Below the pieces are notes generated by a model that was not told the origin of the DNA, did not search any database, and worked only from the letters and a program-made list of their open reading frames with translations. Of a stretch of 34,576 nt of DNA, positions 1-10,135 are shown one piece after another. Position 1 is the stretch's first letter. Each line of letters starts with the position of its first letter. Origin of the DNA: Acanthaster planci (Eukaryota > Echinodermata > Asteroidea > Valvatida > Acanthasteridae). The stretch spans positions 231,105 to 265,680 of the forward strand of contig NW_019091487.1 in the NCBI RefSeq assembly GCF_001949145.1. The letters run 5' to 3'. The position numbers and the translations under genes are program-made.

Positions 1-2645
1 CTGCACAGGAAACCAATGGCTTACTCTTTAGACAGTGTTTCAGCTTGCAAGAAACGTTCCTGCCTTCCCTGAATCCTACAAAACTAGCCAACACTGTACC
101 TGCTGGTATATGTAGATTCTGATGGATTTGGGAAGGTAATTGTAGGTAATTGTGACATGTATGTATGACCATAATAATGATTGGTTTCTGACAAGGAATG
201 TTTGCAGTATGGTGTGCTACCTTAATGTACAATCATTTGTGATATGATACATGTACGTGTACATGTATGTGCTAATCTCTACTGTCTCTAGCAGACAGCA
301 TGGGATTTTTTTGGCCTCCTTGATAATAATATGTTCCGATATTATGTCATTTTGACTCACAGTGCACCTTATGAACTTTCCAACTCTCGTTGTGTGGATG
401 ATTTACCGGTACAACTTTGTATTGGATGTGGTCACGGATGTGAGGCCAGTTGGGAAGATATCCTTGTTTTTCTTTTTCTTTTTATGAAAAATTACTTTGG
501 GATACTTTGTAGTGAAGCAATTTTGTAGCTCTGTACCCAGTACATGTATTTGAGCGATAAAAACTAACAGCCAGTTTCATTTTCAAATGAGAGAGAAGTT
601 GGTTTCATTTGCAGGCTGGGACAAAGATATTCCTCATCACTGCAGGATGAAGTTAATGAAATTTCACTGCAGTATAGAAAGGAAAAAACCTTTGAAATGG
701 AAGAGTTTTTGGTGCCTCACCCATGGAGGAAGCAGTTATGCAAGTCTGTTTGTGTTTAGTTTTTAAGGTCAGAGTTCAGAAGCTAAAGATCGAAAGGCAT
801 TGAGCCTTTGCTAGACATTACATGCCACTTCACCCACGTGAAGCTGGGAAAGAGAATTTTCCGACCTCTTAAAAATACAGGTAGGCCAAAGGCTGATGAT
901 ATACAGAACATTTTTATGCTTTGGCCTTGAGAAGTGAAAGATACATGTATATGGGTTGTGTATTTTAGTTGATTGGTCACGTAGTCCGGTTTGGTACTGG
1001 AACTGACAGGTTGAAAATCCATAGTCCATCTAGAAACGTTGCGTAATGCACGTAGGCAATTTTGTGTCATGCACGTAGGCAATTTTGCTGAGGCTTGGCC
1101 ATGCTGCACTGGTTCAGAATGTCACTACATGTACTTGTACATGTTTATTCTGATTTCTACATGGCAGTTTATTCTGATTGTTTCTTTTTCGATTGCAATT
1201 TTTGATGCATATATCAGGCATTTGTTTAGCCAGCTCCACATTGAGGGGACAGTTTTCTTTGTTAGGAAACTCAGGACCGAGCCACCAACTTTGTCCATTC
1301 AATGTTTGTGTGTAGTTCCCACAAGTAACAAAGGAGCAGTCGTTAAATTGGTTAATATGTCAAAGCAGTGTTGAGCACAAAAAATTGCTTGCCACATAAA
1401 GTGTTTGCTTATTCCACCGCGACATCCACACCGTATGTAAAATGCCATCCACACTGTGCTCCACAAATTCCCCTCTGTAGAGCATAGGCAGACCCTGCCC
1501 AATTATTGCGATTACTGTCAGTAGGTGCTGCATGTATCATTTCAAAAAGCCAGTCAGTGATAATGAGTAAATAAAACCATGGGGGGTCGTCATCAATGAA
1601 TACCCAAAGTTTCATTATTGGCAGGGGACTGGGCAAATAGATGACACACAACCACCAATTCCATGTACTTTCAGAATATGTTTACTTTAGCAGAGGCTTT
1701 TCTGTAGCTGACTCAAATATATTCTGCATGTACACATGTTATGCACATGGATATATTTTGATTTTACCAAGTCCAGCTAGTTCTCATTATGGTGGTGGTG
1801 TTATTTTTTCATTCATTTCCGCAGCCTAAAGGGCTGAATTAGGCATGATCTTACAAAATAAAATAACAAAAACTGATAAAGGAAACATATTCATTGACAT
1901 GAACGTGTTCGTACCATTTGGACGTACATGTACAGATAAAAACAAACTTATATGTTTCCTGTATAAGAACCCACATTTCCTGAATAAAGCCTTGATATCA
2001 ACTTAATTACAAGGTACCGGTAACTATCATTCAAAAGCATATTGAGAGATGGAGTAGGACTAGATTTATACTGGCACCTCTCTGTTCTGCATACATTTAC
2101 ATGTAATTTGTTTGCATGCAGGCACTGATCCAAGGTGGGTTTATGGGATGAGTTCCCCCCCCCCTCACTCCGAGACAAAAAATGGGGAAAAGAGGCAAAA
2201 ATGGAGAAGATACTAAAATTAACTAAAGTAAGCACACCAATAGCATTGTCAACAATGTTTAGCATGTATAATAATGTTTCTGGACCATTTTGCTTGTCCA
2301 CAAAAATGACTCATTAAAAAAATTGCCTGCCTAACCCCCTACCCTGGAAAACTTTCTGGATCTGCCCCCGATGTGGATTAGAAATCTCACAGATGAAAAA
2401 ATCGGGGAGATTTAATGAATGATTGAGCCAATTTAAAGCAAATTCCCTTCCTTCTATCACAGAGTGTGTCAAATTGGGTAACATTTAAGGCAGCTTCATA
2501 CAATTGGTATTGATATCCTAAAATTAAATCTAACAACCGTTAACTGCCGTTTCTTAATCCTCTCAGTTTGATTTATCTAAGCATGAGTGAGGGCTGAATG
2601 CCATACAGGTGCAGGGGCATCAGTATTGAAATTAAAGGAATTAAA
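1..2645. other. Non-coding stretch, no gene recognised
   Basis: All ORFs here are short, lack family resemblance and lack a consistent chain of splice sites. Visible small features are a tandem duplication of about 23 bp around 1045-1092 (the motif TGCACGTAGGCAATTTTG twice) and a run of C at 2155-2164. It could be intergenic DNA or a 5' UTR intron of the gene at 4560; the sequence does not decide. Confidence 0.5.
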
Positions 2646-2887
2646 GTAATTCCAGAAATTAGGGGTCCAGAAGTGTGACATTTTCGTGTCCCTGTTACAC
2701 CTGACCTTTGTTATTTGGCATGAAAATATCACCAAAATTGATTTCAAACTATTACTATTTGTTTGGCAAGTACTTTGCATTAATTCATCACTCTTGGAAA
2801 TTAGATAATGTGTTCTGAACTTACAAAATCATGTGTCAGATGTGACAGGAACACAAAATAACTGGACGCCTAATTTCTGGAATCACC
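2646..2887. mobile_element. MITE-like element, copy 1, with terminal inverted repeats
   Basis: The left end (GTAATTCCAGAAATTAGGGG, from 2646) and the right end (2862-2887, reading CTGGACGCCTAATTTCTGGA and on) are inverted repeats of about 25 bp with about three mismatches. The inside has no coding capacity. About 160 bp of the left part recurs, inverted, at 29171-29325 in an ADAM17 intron. I infer a short non-autonomous DNA transposon; no clear target-site duplication was found and the superfamily is unknown. Confidence 0.6.
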
Positions 2888-3665
2888 CATAACCTCTCAT
2901 AATATAGTTTTGGTAATTGCCTTGTAGCCGACTGTAGGTCCCTGGTTAGAACTTGAACAGTTTAAGGTATTATACGAAGTGTTCATGCCTAATTAATGGA
3001 GTCTTCCTCCAAAACAGACGTGGCAGCTGCTTTGCCCTGAGTGTTATGCCCGACCGCGTCTTCCGCTGGTTAACTGCTCTCGCTGTGTTGGGTACATGTC
3101 GGCCAATTTTTACAATAATATGGAGTGTTGTTAGTCAGTTCCTCTGAGTTTAATATAAATGTACTACCATATTTTTTAAAATAACCTAAGTCCTGTAAAA
3201 TAGGCAGAGGCAATCAAAAGTCAGCTGGTTGCAAAGAGTTGGCAAACTCCAAAATGGTGTGACTGCTTGCAAACTACAGTTTGACTTTTTTAGACAAGCT
3301 CCCTGAAAAGTTGAGTCTCATTCATGGTCATTTTGTGGGATTCGGTGCAAATAACGAACATGTAGATTGATTCTTAAGGAGTTCCTGTTCTGCTTATAGT
3401 GTTAGTACTAACAGGGGGAAAGAGGTCCACATAACGATGCCACTTGACAACCTGTACTCAACCCTAGGAGACTGGTCTAAAAACTTCTGTTGTTTACAAT
3501 GGAAGTGAATATGGTACCTCAATAATTTCGCTGCTGAATATGACTTTTTAGGACAGTGTATTGCTTTTAGGTGGCTAATAAGTCGCTGCAGGGGAAACTA
3601 GTGGCATCTGACTTGGGCATTTTTCCCTTATACTGTACATGTAGGTTTATGAAGCATTTCTGTAG
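2888..3665. other. Non-coding stretch
   Basis: Nothing recognised. A 64-codon open frame covers 2953-3147 but shows no family similarity that I know and no supporting neighbour exon. Confidence 0.4.
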
Positions 3666-3930
3666 CCAAGGATTTCAAAAGCACTGTAGGCACTGTAGCT
3701 CCTAAACCTGTGAAGAAGAAGTTATATGAAGAGTTTCAGAAGTGGTTCGGGAACCTCCTTGAAGATATTCTTGGTAAATCCCATGGAATCAGGTAGGGAC
3801 TTCAACCCATTCCACATGTGGATTGGGCTAGGAATGAAATCCGAGCTGTAGAGGTGAAAGGTCAAGAAAGAAGTTGCCACTTGGCCAACGGCTTTGCAGC
3901 TCCATAATGTTGGTCCTTATTGGCATCTAA
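3666..3930. other. Coding-like patch: possible exon (+) or LINE tail remnant (-)
   Basis: On the plus strand, 3666-3792 is open and bounded by an AG acceptor (after TTTCTGTAG) and a GTAGGG donor. Its 41 full codons include the stretch KKLYEEFQKWFGNLLEDILG. It has no phase-compatible partner in the exon at 4560. On the minus strand, about 3900 down to 3700 reads through DFIPSPIHMWNGLKSLP, which resembles the F-P-x-x-I-x-x-W-N-x-L-P signature near the C-terminus of non-LTR reverse transcriptases. I slightly prefer the minus-strand retroelement reading. Neither is firm. Confidence 0.25.
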
Positions 3931-3959
3931 GAATAGCAGGTTTCCAGGAACTGATTTAG

Positions 3960-4430
3960 AGTTGTAGTGACTCATGTCAATGATTGACTGGAGTTTTGGC
4001 AACTTGACTGAAGCCCTGACTGGTAAATGACTAGACTCAGTCGCTGCAAGCTATTCGACTTGAGTCCCTCATCAGAAGACTCAATTTAAATGAAAGCAAA
4101 TAAGAATCGAATCCTCAAAATAAAAGCAAACTTCTTTGTGAAACGGTAATTGCAATGACTTATTTTGCTGCTTTATCATGTTCGTGTAACATGTCATCCT
4201 CAAGAGTAAGTTGTGATGTGACCGCATGTAGTAACCTAGAGGTACATGTAAATTTAAAAATGCCCAAAATGACTTGTTTTATCTACTGTAGTGTTCAAAT
4301 ATTTGTGACTTGAATTGACTCCAATTAAATACTTGACTCATTCTTTTTTCCTGATGACTTGATTCAAGTCACTACATTACAATGATATGACTCTAGTCAC
4401 AAAAATTGGTGGCTTGTTACAACTCTGAAC
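3960..4430. repeat. GACTTGA/TCAAGTC-rich low-complexity stretch
   Basis: The words GACTTGA, GACTCAA, TCAAGTC and TGACTC recur in both orientations with irregular spacing (for example near 4051-4085 and 4305-4400), giving a degenerate, partly palindromic repeat just upstream of the exon at 4560. No coding content is seen. Confidence 0.4.
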
Positions 4431-4559
4431 TGATCTGTACTCACTAAACTCCTGTCCATGTCCTTCTCTGTCCCACAGGCTAGGCACCTCTTTTTTGCTC
4501 CCTGTCTCTGACCTCCGTTCTCCTCACAGTAGACTTGGACATCTCCTCCATACGTCATC

Positions 4560-4779
4560 ATGTCGACTATACCTGGCGGTTGCTTTGTGGCTCCCGACAG
4601 CCTGCGCCGATACCAGCAGTTACAGAGACAGCATGCCCGCGAGGCCAAGATGCAGGAGGGTGGCAAGCCCCCAGCCCCAACTGCCCCAGAGTCGCCCCCC
4701 GAATCACCCCCCGTTTTGTCCTTCTCTTTGCCACCTGCAGACCACAGCAGATCAACCTCACTCACTCAATTGATCTCAA
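4560..4779 (+). CDS. Unknown Pro-rich protein, coding exon 1
   Basis: Codes residues 1-73 plus the first base of codon 74. It starts at ATG 4560 and ends at donor A|GTAAGAG. The antisense frame (122 codons) over the same bases is a shadow produced by high local GC. Confidence 0.5.
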
Positions 4780-5741
4780 GTAAGAGCATCTTGGAATATT
4801 TACCCTAACAGCCCTATAGTTGATCCAACATACTTCCTGTACAACCTAAAACAACCGCACCAGCTCCTGGACTGTTGAGGGTGTCGCGTGGACTACATTT
4901 GCACTCCAGTTTCACTTGAAACCTCATTGCTAATGCTTGAGATCCTTTTTCACCATGATGTGCACGAAACTGGGATGCTTATTCATATTACACAAATTAA
5001 CACAACTCAGCAAAACATCAGTGCTGGTATTTTCTTCTCTTTTTTTGAGGATAATTGTAGGCAGAGACATTTTCTTTTTTGCTTTTTGAAGACAATTGTA
5101 GGCAGAGACCATGTATGAAGTATGCCAGCATTTGCAGTTGTGAACAAAAGGAGAAATATTGGAAGGGTTACCTTCTTTCAAGATTGTAATAAATAAAATA
5201 AACATTTTGTAAACTGAGAACCTTTTTCTTGGAAAGGTCCTCAGTTATACACCCTTAGTACCATCTACTAGTAGTATTTTCATCTCTGGACTACCACTTT
5301 CTTTGATGCAGCAGGAGCAAGTTTTCACGTCTTGTGTCTCTTTCCTCTTCCCCAATGTGTCCTCTTTCCTTTGCTCTTTTTAAAAACAGGACCCCCTCAT
5401 TGGAAGACCAAGGACATCCAGTAAGGGGTTCAGCGGGAAAGCATCTTGTAGGACCTCTTCACTTGTGACATTGTAACTTTTTCCTGAATTGGACCTTGCT
5501 GAATTCTTCCTTTTCGTCTTTGTATTTTTTATTTGCAGCAGTTCCTATGAGACTGAGTGAAATGCTAGGCCGTACCAGGAGCATGTCCAGCCCACAGTCC
5601 AGCCCACCAGCAACCCCACCCATGTCCCCAAATATGCCACGGTCGCCCCTGCAAAGTAGCGGTCCGATGACCATCCCTAAGCTCAAAGAGGACGATTGCA
5701 CCAAGAACCTGGACCAATCCCAACTGTCAGAGTCCATTTAA
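4560..5741 (+). CDS. Two-exon gene for a small Pro/Ser-rich protein, function unknown
   Basis: Joining 4560-4779 to 5539-5741 gives a 140-aa frame. I do not recognise the family. The first part begins MSTIPGGCFVAPDSLRRYQQ, followed by a Q/R-rich segment and then a proline-rich stretch (residues about 36-58) with repeated ESPP. The second part has a basic/serine segment (RLSEMLGRTRSMSS) and Ser/Thr-Pro sites within about residues 90-115 that look like proline-directed kinase targets. No signal peptide or membrane segment is visible, so it is probably cytosolic or nuclear and disordered. The start is supported because an in-frame TAG lies at 4530, directly after an AG (CTCCTCACAG) that would make a good acceptor for a 5' UTR exon, and an in-frame TGA lies at 4509. 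Donor GTAAGA and acceptor TTTGCAG join in phase 1 without a frame break. It could also be the C-terminal end of an alternatively spliced larger transcript. Confidence 0.5.
5046..5110 (+). repeat. Short tandem duplication in the intron at 4780-5538
   Basis: The motif AATTGTAGGCAGAGAC occurs twice, separated by a T-rich spacer. It is intronic and otherwise featureless. Confidence 0.5.
5539..5741 (+). CDS. Unknown Pro-rich protein, coding exon 2 (last)
   Basis: Acceptor TTTGCAG|CA. Using the next AG (5539-5540 skipped) would shift the frame into an early TGA, so 5539 is preferred. Codes residues 74-140, ending SQLSESI, then TAA at 5739-5741. Serine/proline-rich throughout. Confidence 0.55.
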
Positions 5742-5914
5742 GTAGCATCCAGACCACTTTAATAAGATGACAAGATTGTGGCATTTCTGAAGTGATCAGC
5801 CCAAAAAGAAAGCAACATTCACGTAAAATGTGAGAGCTCAGAGATATTTCTTTTCTTTCAACTCCGCTCAAGTATTGAGGGATAATGTTGATGTTTCTTC
5901 TCAAATGAAGAAAC

Positions 5915-5920
5915 AATAAA
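5915..5920 (+). terminator. Candidate poly(A) signal for the gene at 4560
   Basis: AATAAA lies 174 bp after the TAA stop, a reasonable 3' UTR length. Further AATAAA-like words downstream (for example near 6263) leave room for a longer transcript. Confidence 0.4.
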
Positions 5921-5929
5921 TTTAATAAG

Positions 5930-8900
5930 TGAGGAAGAAAAAGGGTATTTCTGGAAATGTGCTGACAATTTGTAATTTCCAGAAATATGCTGACAATTTT
6001 CAGAAATTACCCAGTCTTCAACTGTTCATAGTGTGTATGTACCTTCCACCTAACCAACTATCTCAGCTCACCTTTGCACTTTTACATTTAAATTTTCCAC
6101 TCCCTGTCCGTTTACCTGTTCTATTGGACTGCTGAAAGTTGAACAAAATAGCTCCATATTTCGACCAATTGCTGATTCTCATCTCAAGCAGTCTCCAAAA
6201 TGTTCTTCAAGGCCTCATGTAAGTATTGTAGCATAAGAAATGATTATCTCCTCATTACTGTAAATAAAAGGGTACGTGTGTATAATATCCAACCTGAAAT
6301 GGTTGTTTTCGTGTTTGTTTTCTTATTCAGTTATCTTAGTGTGGTGTAGCACTGTTTGATCATAGTGTCGATGCTGTAATGGCATTTCCTTGGTTCAGTC
6401 AATGACAGAGAATGAAATGAAATTCAAAGATAAGTAATTTCTGTTACGAAAAACAGTTTGATGAAGCAACTGGAATTTTATTGTACAAAATCGTGAGACG
6501 TGTTCAGTTTGCAGTGTCAGCTGAATGTTGAAAAATGATATGATTAGATCCTTTGTGCAGATGTAATTGTATGATTCAACTTTTTTTAACATGGGACATT
6601 TTAATTTTTAGGCAAAATAGATTTTGAGGTTAGTCAACCTGTTGTACATTGTTGCCCAATAATGAACAGTTTTTAATGGATGGAAATATTCGGACACAGG
6701 TGCTGCAATGTGTAAATGTTTTTTAAGGATTGTGAAAAGAACCAACGATTTCAAATTGTTTTCTCTCTTAAAAGAAATTTGTGACACAAAGCAAGTAAAA
6801 AAATCATGTGTTTATGAAAAGATAATTTTTGTCTTGCTTTTTTTCATCTTGGTGAAGCTAAATCAGTAACTTCTTTGCTTAATTTAAATCCTGGGAAGTG
6901 ATTGGTCAGTGCCATGGCAACTAGTAAAATGTTGATATACATGTAAGGCAATAATGTTGAAAGTTAAAGTCAAGCAATATCCCAAGGAAAAGAAGTTACA
7001 CACATGGCGTTGTTAGAACTTGAAGACATTGTTTAAATTCATCAATTTGGGGAATTCTGTTACTCTTTAACAAATAAGCATTTAAAAAAAATACTTTGAG
7101 AGTTTATCTTGTTTTGGTGAAATTTTGTTCTTTTGCCTTGCAATTTGTGCAGGATCAAACCAGGTGATCTGCTCAAATGTGTGCTGTGGTTGTTTGATCG
7201 AGCGAATTTGGAGATTTGCTTTTTTTTTCAATGTTGATGTAGGAAGAAGTTGGTGTTGGCAGCATTTGCAGAGGTCCTGGTTATTTGAACAAATGTAACG
7301 GGCTGCATTTTAATTTCTGTATTGACAAGTGCATGACACTCTAGATTCCTGCACGGAAAATTTGTTTTTCAGTTTTCAGTAAAGTTCATTATGTTACCAG
7401 TTTCCTTTTCCCCTCAATCGCTGTTTACGGTCTCCACACATACCAGTCTTTTTTTATCACATGCACAGCAACAAAGCCCTAGGAATTGCTGAAACTTGCC
7501 TGGCATAAAGAAGCTTTTATAGATTTTTAAAATGTCTAGTCGGTTTTGGAGGACTGTGCGGGATTTATTGTCACCCTGTAATACATTATAAACCATCGCC
7601 AGGACTGTGGAGGCTTAAGTCTCTCCACAATGACTTCACATGGGGCTTAATGTCTAATGTATTTGGTGAAATATCAGATATGATCCATTGGTTTCTAGTA
7701 CGGTGGAGGTTTTCTTAACAAATCAGGAAAGGTGTTAGCAGACATATCTGGAGAGTTACTTGTGAAGTAAATACATGACAGCCACCGTTACTGCTGTCAA
7801 AAAGAAACAGTATCCACACTCAGTGTGATGTATTCCATATGAGGTGCACCAAGCTAAGATCTTAAACATATATAATAACTGTAGAAGTCTGTAAAAGCAA
7901 ACATCTGATGTCTGGCACTGCTACTTGCCCAGTACATAAATAATTCAAGGTCATTTCATTATTCTGAAGCAAAATAACTCCTGTTCTTTTCCTTTCACTC
8001 TAACACCTGTTTAGCTTTTAGATGAAATGTATTTTATGTGGAAACCATTGCAGACTACATGTAATGATTCATTTTTGTAGTGCCAAAGCTAAAAAAAAGT
8101 CGAGATACAAGTAATTAAGCAATATCTGTGCACATATCAATCCATGTATGTGAAAGGTACAAGTTTATTATGCTTGGTTTGTGTTATCTGCTGTGACAGT
8201 CAAGCTGAGTGACTTAGTAAAATCTGGCTTTTTAAACTACCTAAATATATTCTGACACATGGCATCTATACATCAGATAATCCCCAGGTAATTGTACAGT
8301 AGTACTCTCCTCCAGTCTGAGATCAAGTCGCAAGATTTTAAGATGAATTGTGATAAACGCATTCCTTTCCTTTGCCACTCTTCTCTCTGTCACTTGTGAC
8401 TGGTCTCAACTACAACACTGCCATTGTTGCAGCTACGGTACAAGACAGCTGGCTTTTTAAACGCATTTACTGATGACACCGCGCTGTGTATGTGTGCTTG
8501 CCTGTGGAATCAGTGGACTGTTGGGCCCTACTGGCTCCATACAGGTTATGCACTTTGCTCGTCGCCTGAATAGGGAAGGGCTGATGGCTTTGCACTGTGA
8601 TTGGCTACATTGTGCACAACCTGTGACCGCGAGGTTATCACTTCCTGTGTAGCGAAGCGTTACTTTAATTTTTTTGGTTCACCAATGGCAATGCTTTGGT
8701 ATGGGCCAAGATTTTGCTATATGATAAAAGCATGGCCTTGGAACAATCACTGTGGTAATTTCACCCACCATGTGTCTTTTGGGGGGTATATTTCAAATCG
8801 TTAATTATCGTGAGCAATTTCAGAGAAAGGAATAAAGTGTTGAGAATGATTTCAGCAATGAGAAAGAAAAAGAAAAAAAAATCGAATGGATAACTGCTGT

Positions 8901-9370
8901 TTGTGTAAGGCATTGAGTGAACTTGCGCACCTGGCAGGAATTACCTACAATGTTCTGTGTGTCATTAGCTATGACCCCATGTGACGTATTTTCTTCACTA
9001 AAACCGGAGCAACGCCATCAGCCCTTCCCAGTGCCTATTGGGGCACTGGGCGACGAGCGAAGTCATGCATGGCAGCCATCTTCCTGGTCAGTGTTCGTGC
9101 TCCAGAGATACACATGAGTAGACTTTTTGAGCATATCCCCCCCACAAAAAAGCACTGCCTGGGAAGATGGGCATAACCTCTGTAGGAAAGTGCACACACA
9201 GTGTGATGGCCTCATTTTTGTAAAAAATCTGTCAAGAAAAACTGGTAACATTCAGTCAATGTATTAAAAAAAATATTTGATTTACCTCATTTCTAAATTT
9301 TGTTCGAGGGCAACAGCCAATGCACTCTCTGCGGTGTTTGTTTGGCTCTTTTCTGTGATGGAAAAATGCC
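5930..9370. other. Gene-free stretch, 3.4 kb
   Basis: AT-rich DNA between the convergent gene at 4560 (+) and NMD3 (-). Open frames are all under 70 codons and unrelated to any family I know. No repeat pair or RNA gene was recognised. Part may be 3' UTR of either neighbour. Confidence 0.5.
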
Positions 9371-9377
9371 AAGTATA

Positions 9378-9383
9378 TTTATT
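9378..9383 (-). terminator. NMD3: Candidate poly(A) signal for NMD3
   Basis: TTTATT on the plus strand is AATAAA on the minus strand, about 600 bp downstream of the NMD3 stop. It is the first canonical signal I found in that direction; variant signals nearer the stop were not excluded. Confidence 0.35.
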
Positions 9384-9977
9384 GATATTTTGTCTATACA
9401 AATTCCAAATTATAGATTGCTTGAATAAAAATGACTGATATTGGAAGTTAGCAGTCTGGAGTGGTTTGGTGTTAAATTGAGTGAAACGTTCCATGCCCTG
9501 TTCAATGAAATAAGTTTACAATTTTTTTTGCAGGCATTATTCATGGGAGTTACATCAGTGACCACTTCTGCCAAAGATTTTTAAACTATTGGAGAATTTG
9601 TATATCAAGTCTCTGCTTTGTCTCAAGTTCGACTCTCACACGGGAACCGGGGTGGGTGGGTTAAAATAAATGCAGCTAAATGTGTATTCCATCATAGCTT
9701 GGACCTACTGGATCTAATATTCTTGCAGCCAAACATGGACACAATATGCTGCGATGCTGCGACCTTCAAAATCAGGTGACGGGCCATAAAAGTTGATTCT
9801 GAGGCCAAAACTAGAATGAACTTGAAGCTTGCAAAACAACTTAATGACTGAAATTAGGCTCTCTGTAATGAAGCCTCAGGCTCTTGCTTCACTGCCAAAC
9901 TGTTTGATGGAGACAAACACCAAGGCAGGACATGATGAACACCCCTGGAATACCTGTCCTATGTTACTATTCATCAT

Positions 9978-10135
9978 TCACTGTGTTGCCACGGCAGTGG
10001 CCTCATCTTGCATAGCAACCTGATGCCTCTCCTCATCATCATCAGTCAAATGCAGGTCATCGAGCATCTCTTGCAAACTGATGCGGGGAGCATCATCATC
10101 GTCGCTTGACTCCACAACCACTTCCTTTTTACGGT
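9978..10135 (-). CDS. NMD3: NMD3 coding exon 12 (last)
   Basis: Follows acceptor TTCTCTAG. Codes the acidic tail SSDDDDAPRISLQEMLDDLH and ends at TGA (9980-9978). It carries the nuclear export signal. Confidence 0.95.

Noticed and set aside
4397-4765. 122-codon minus-strand ORF opposite the unknown gene
   Set aside because: Shadow of the GC-rich plus-strand exon; low-complexity Gly/Ser composition and no splice or family support.
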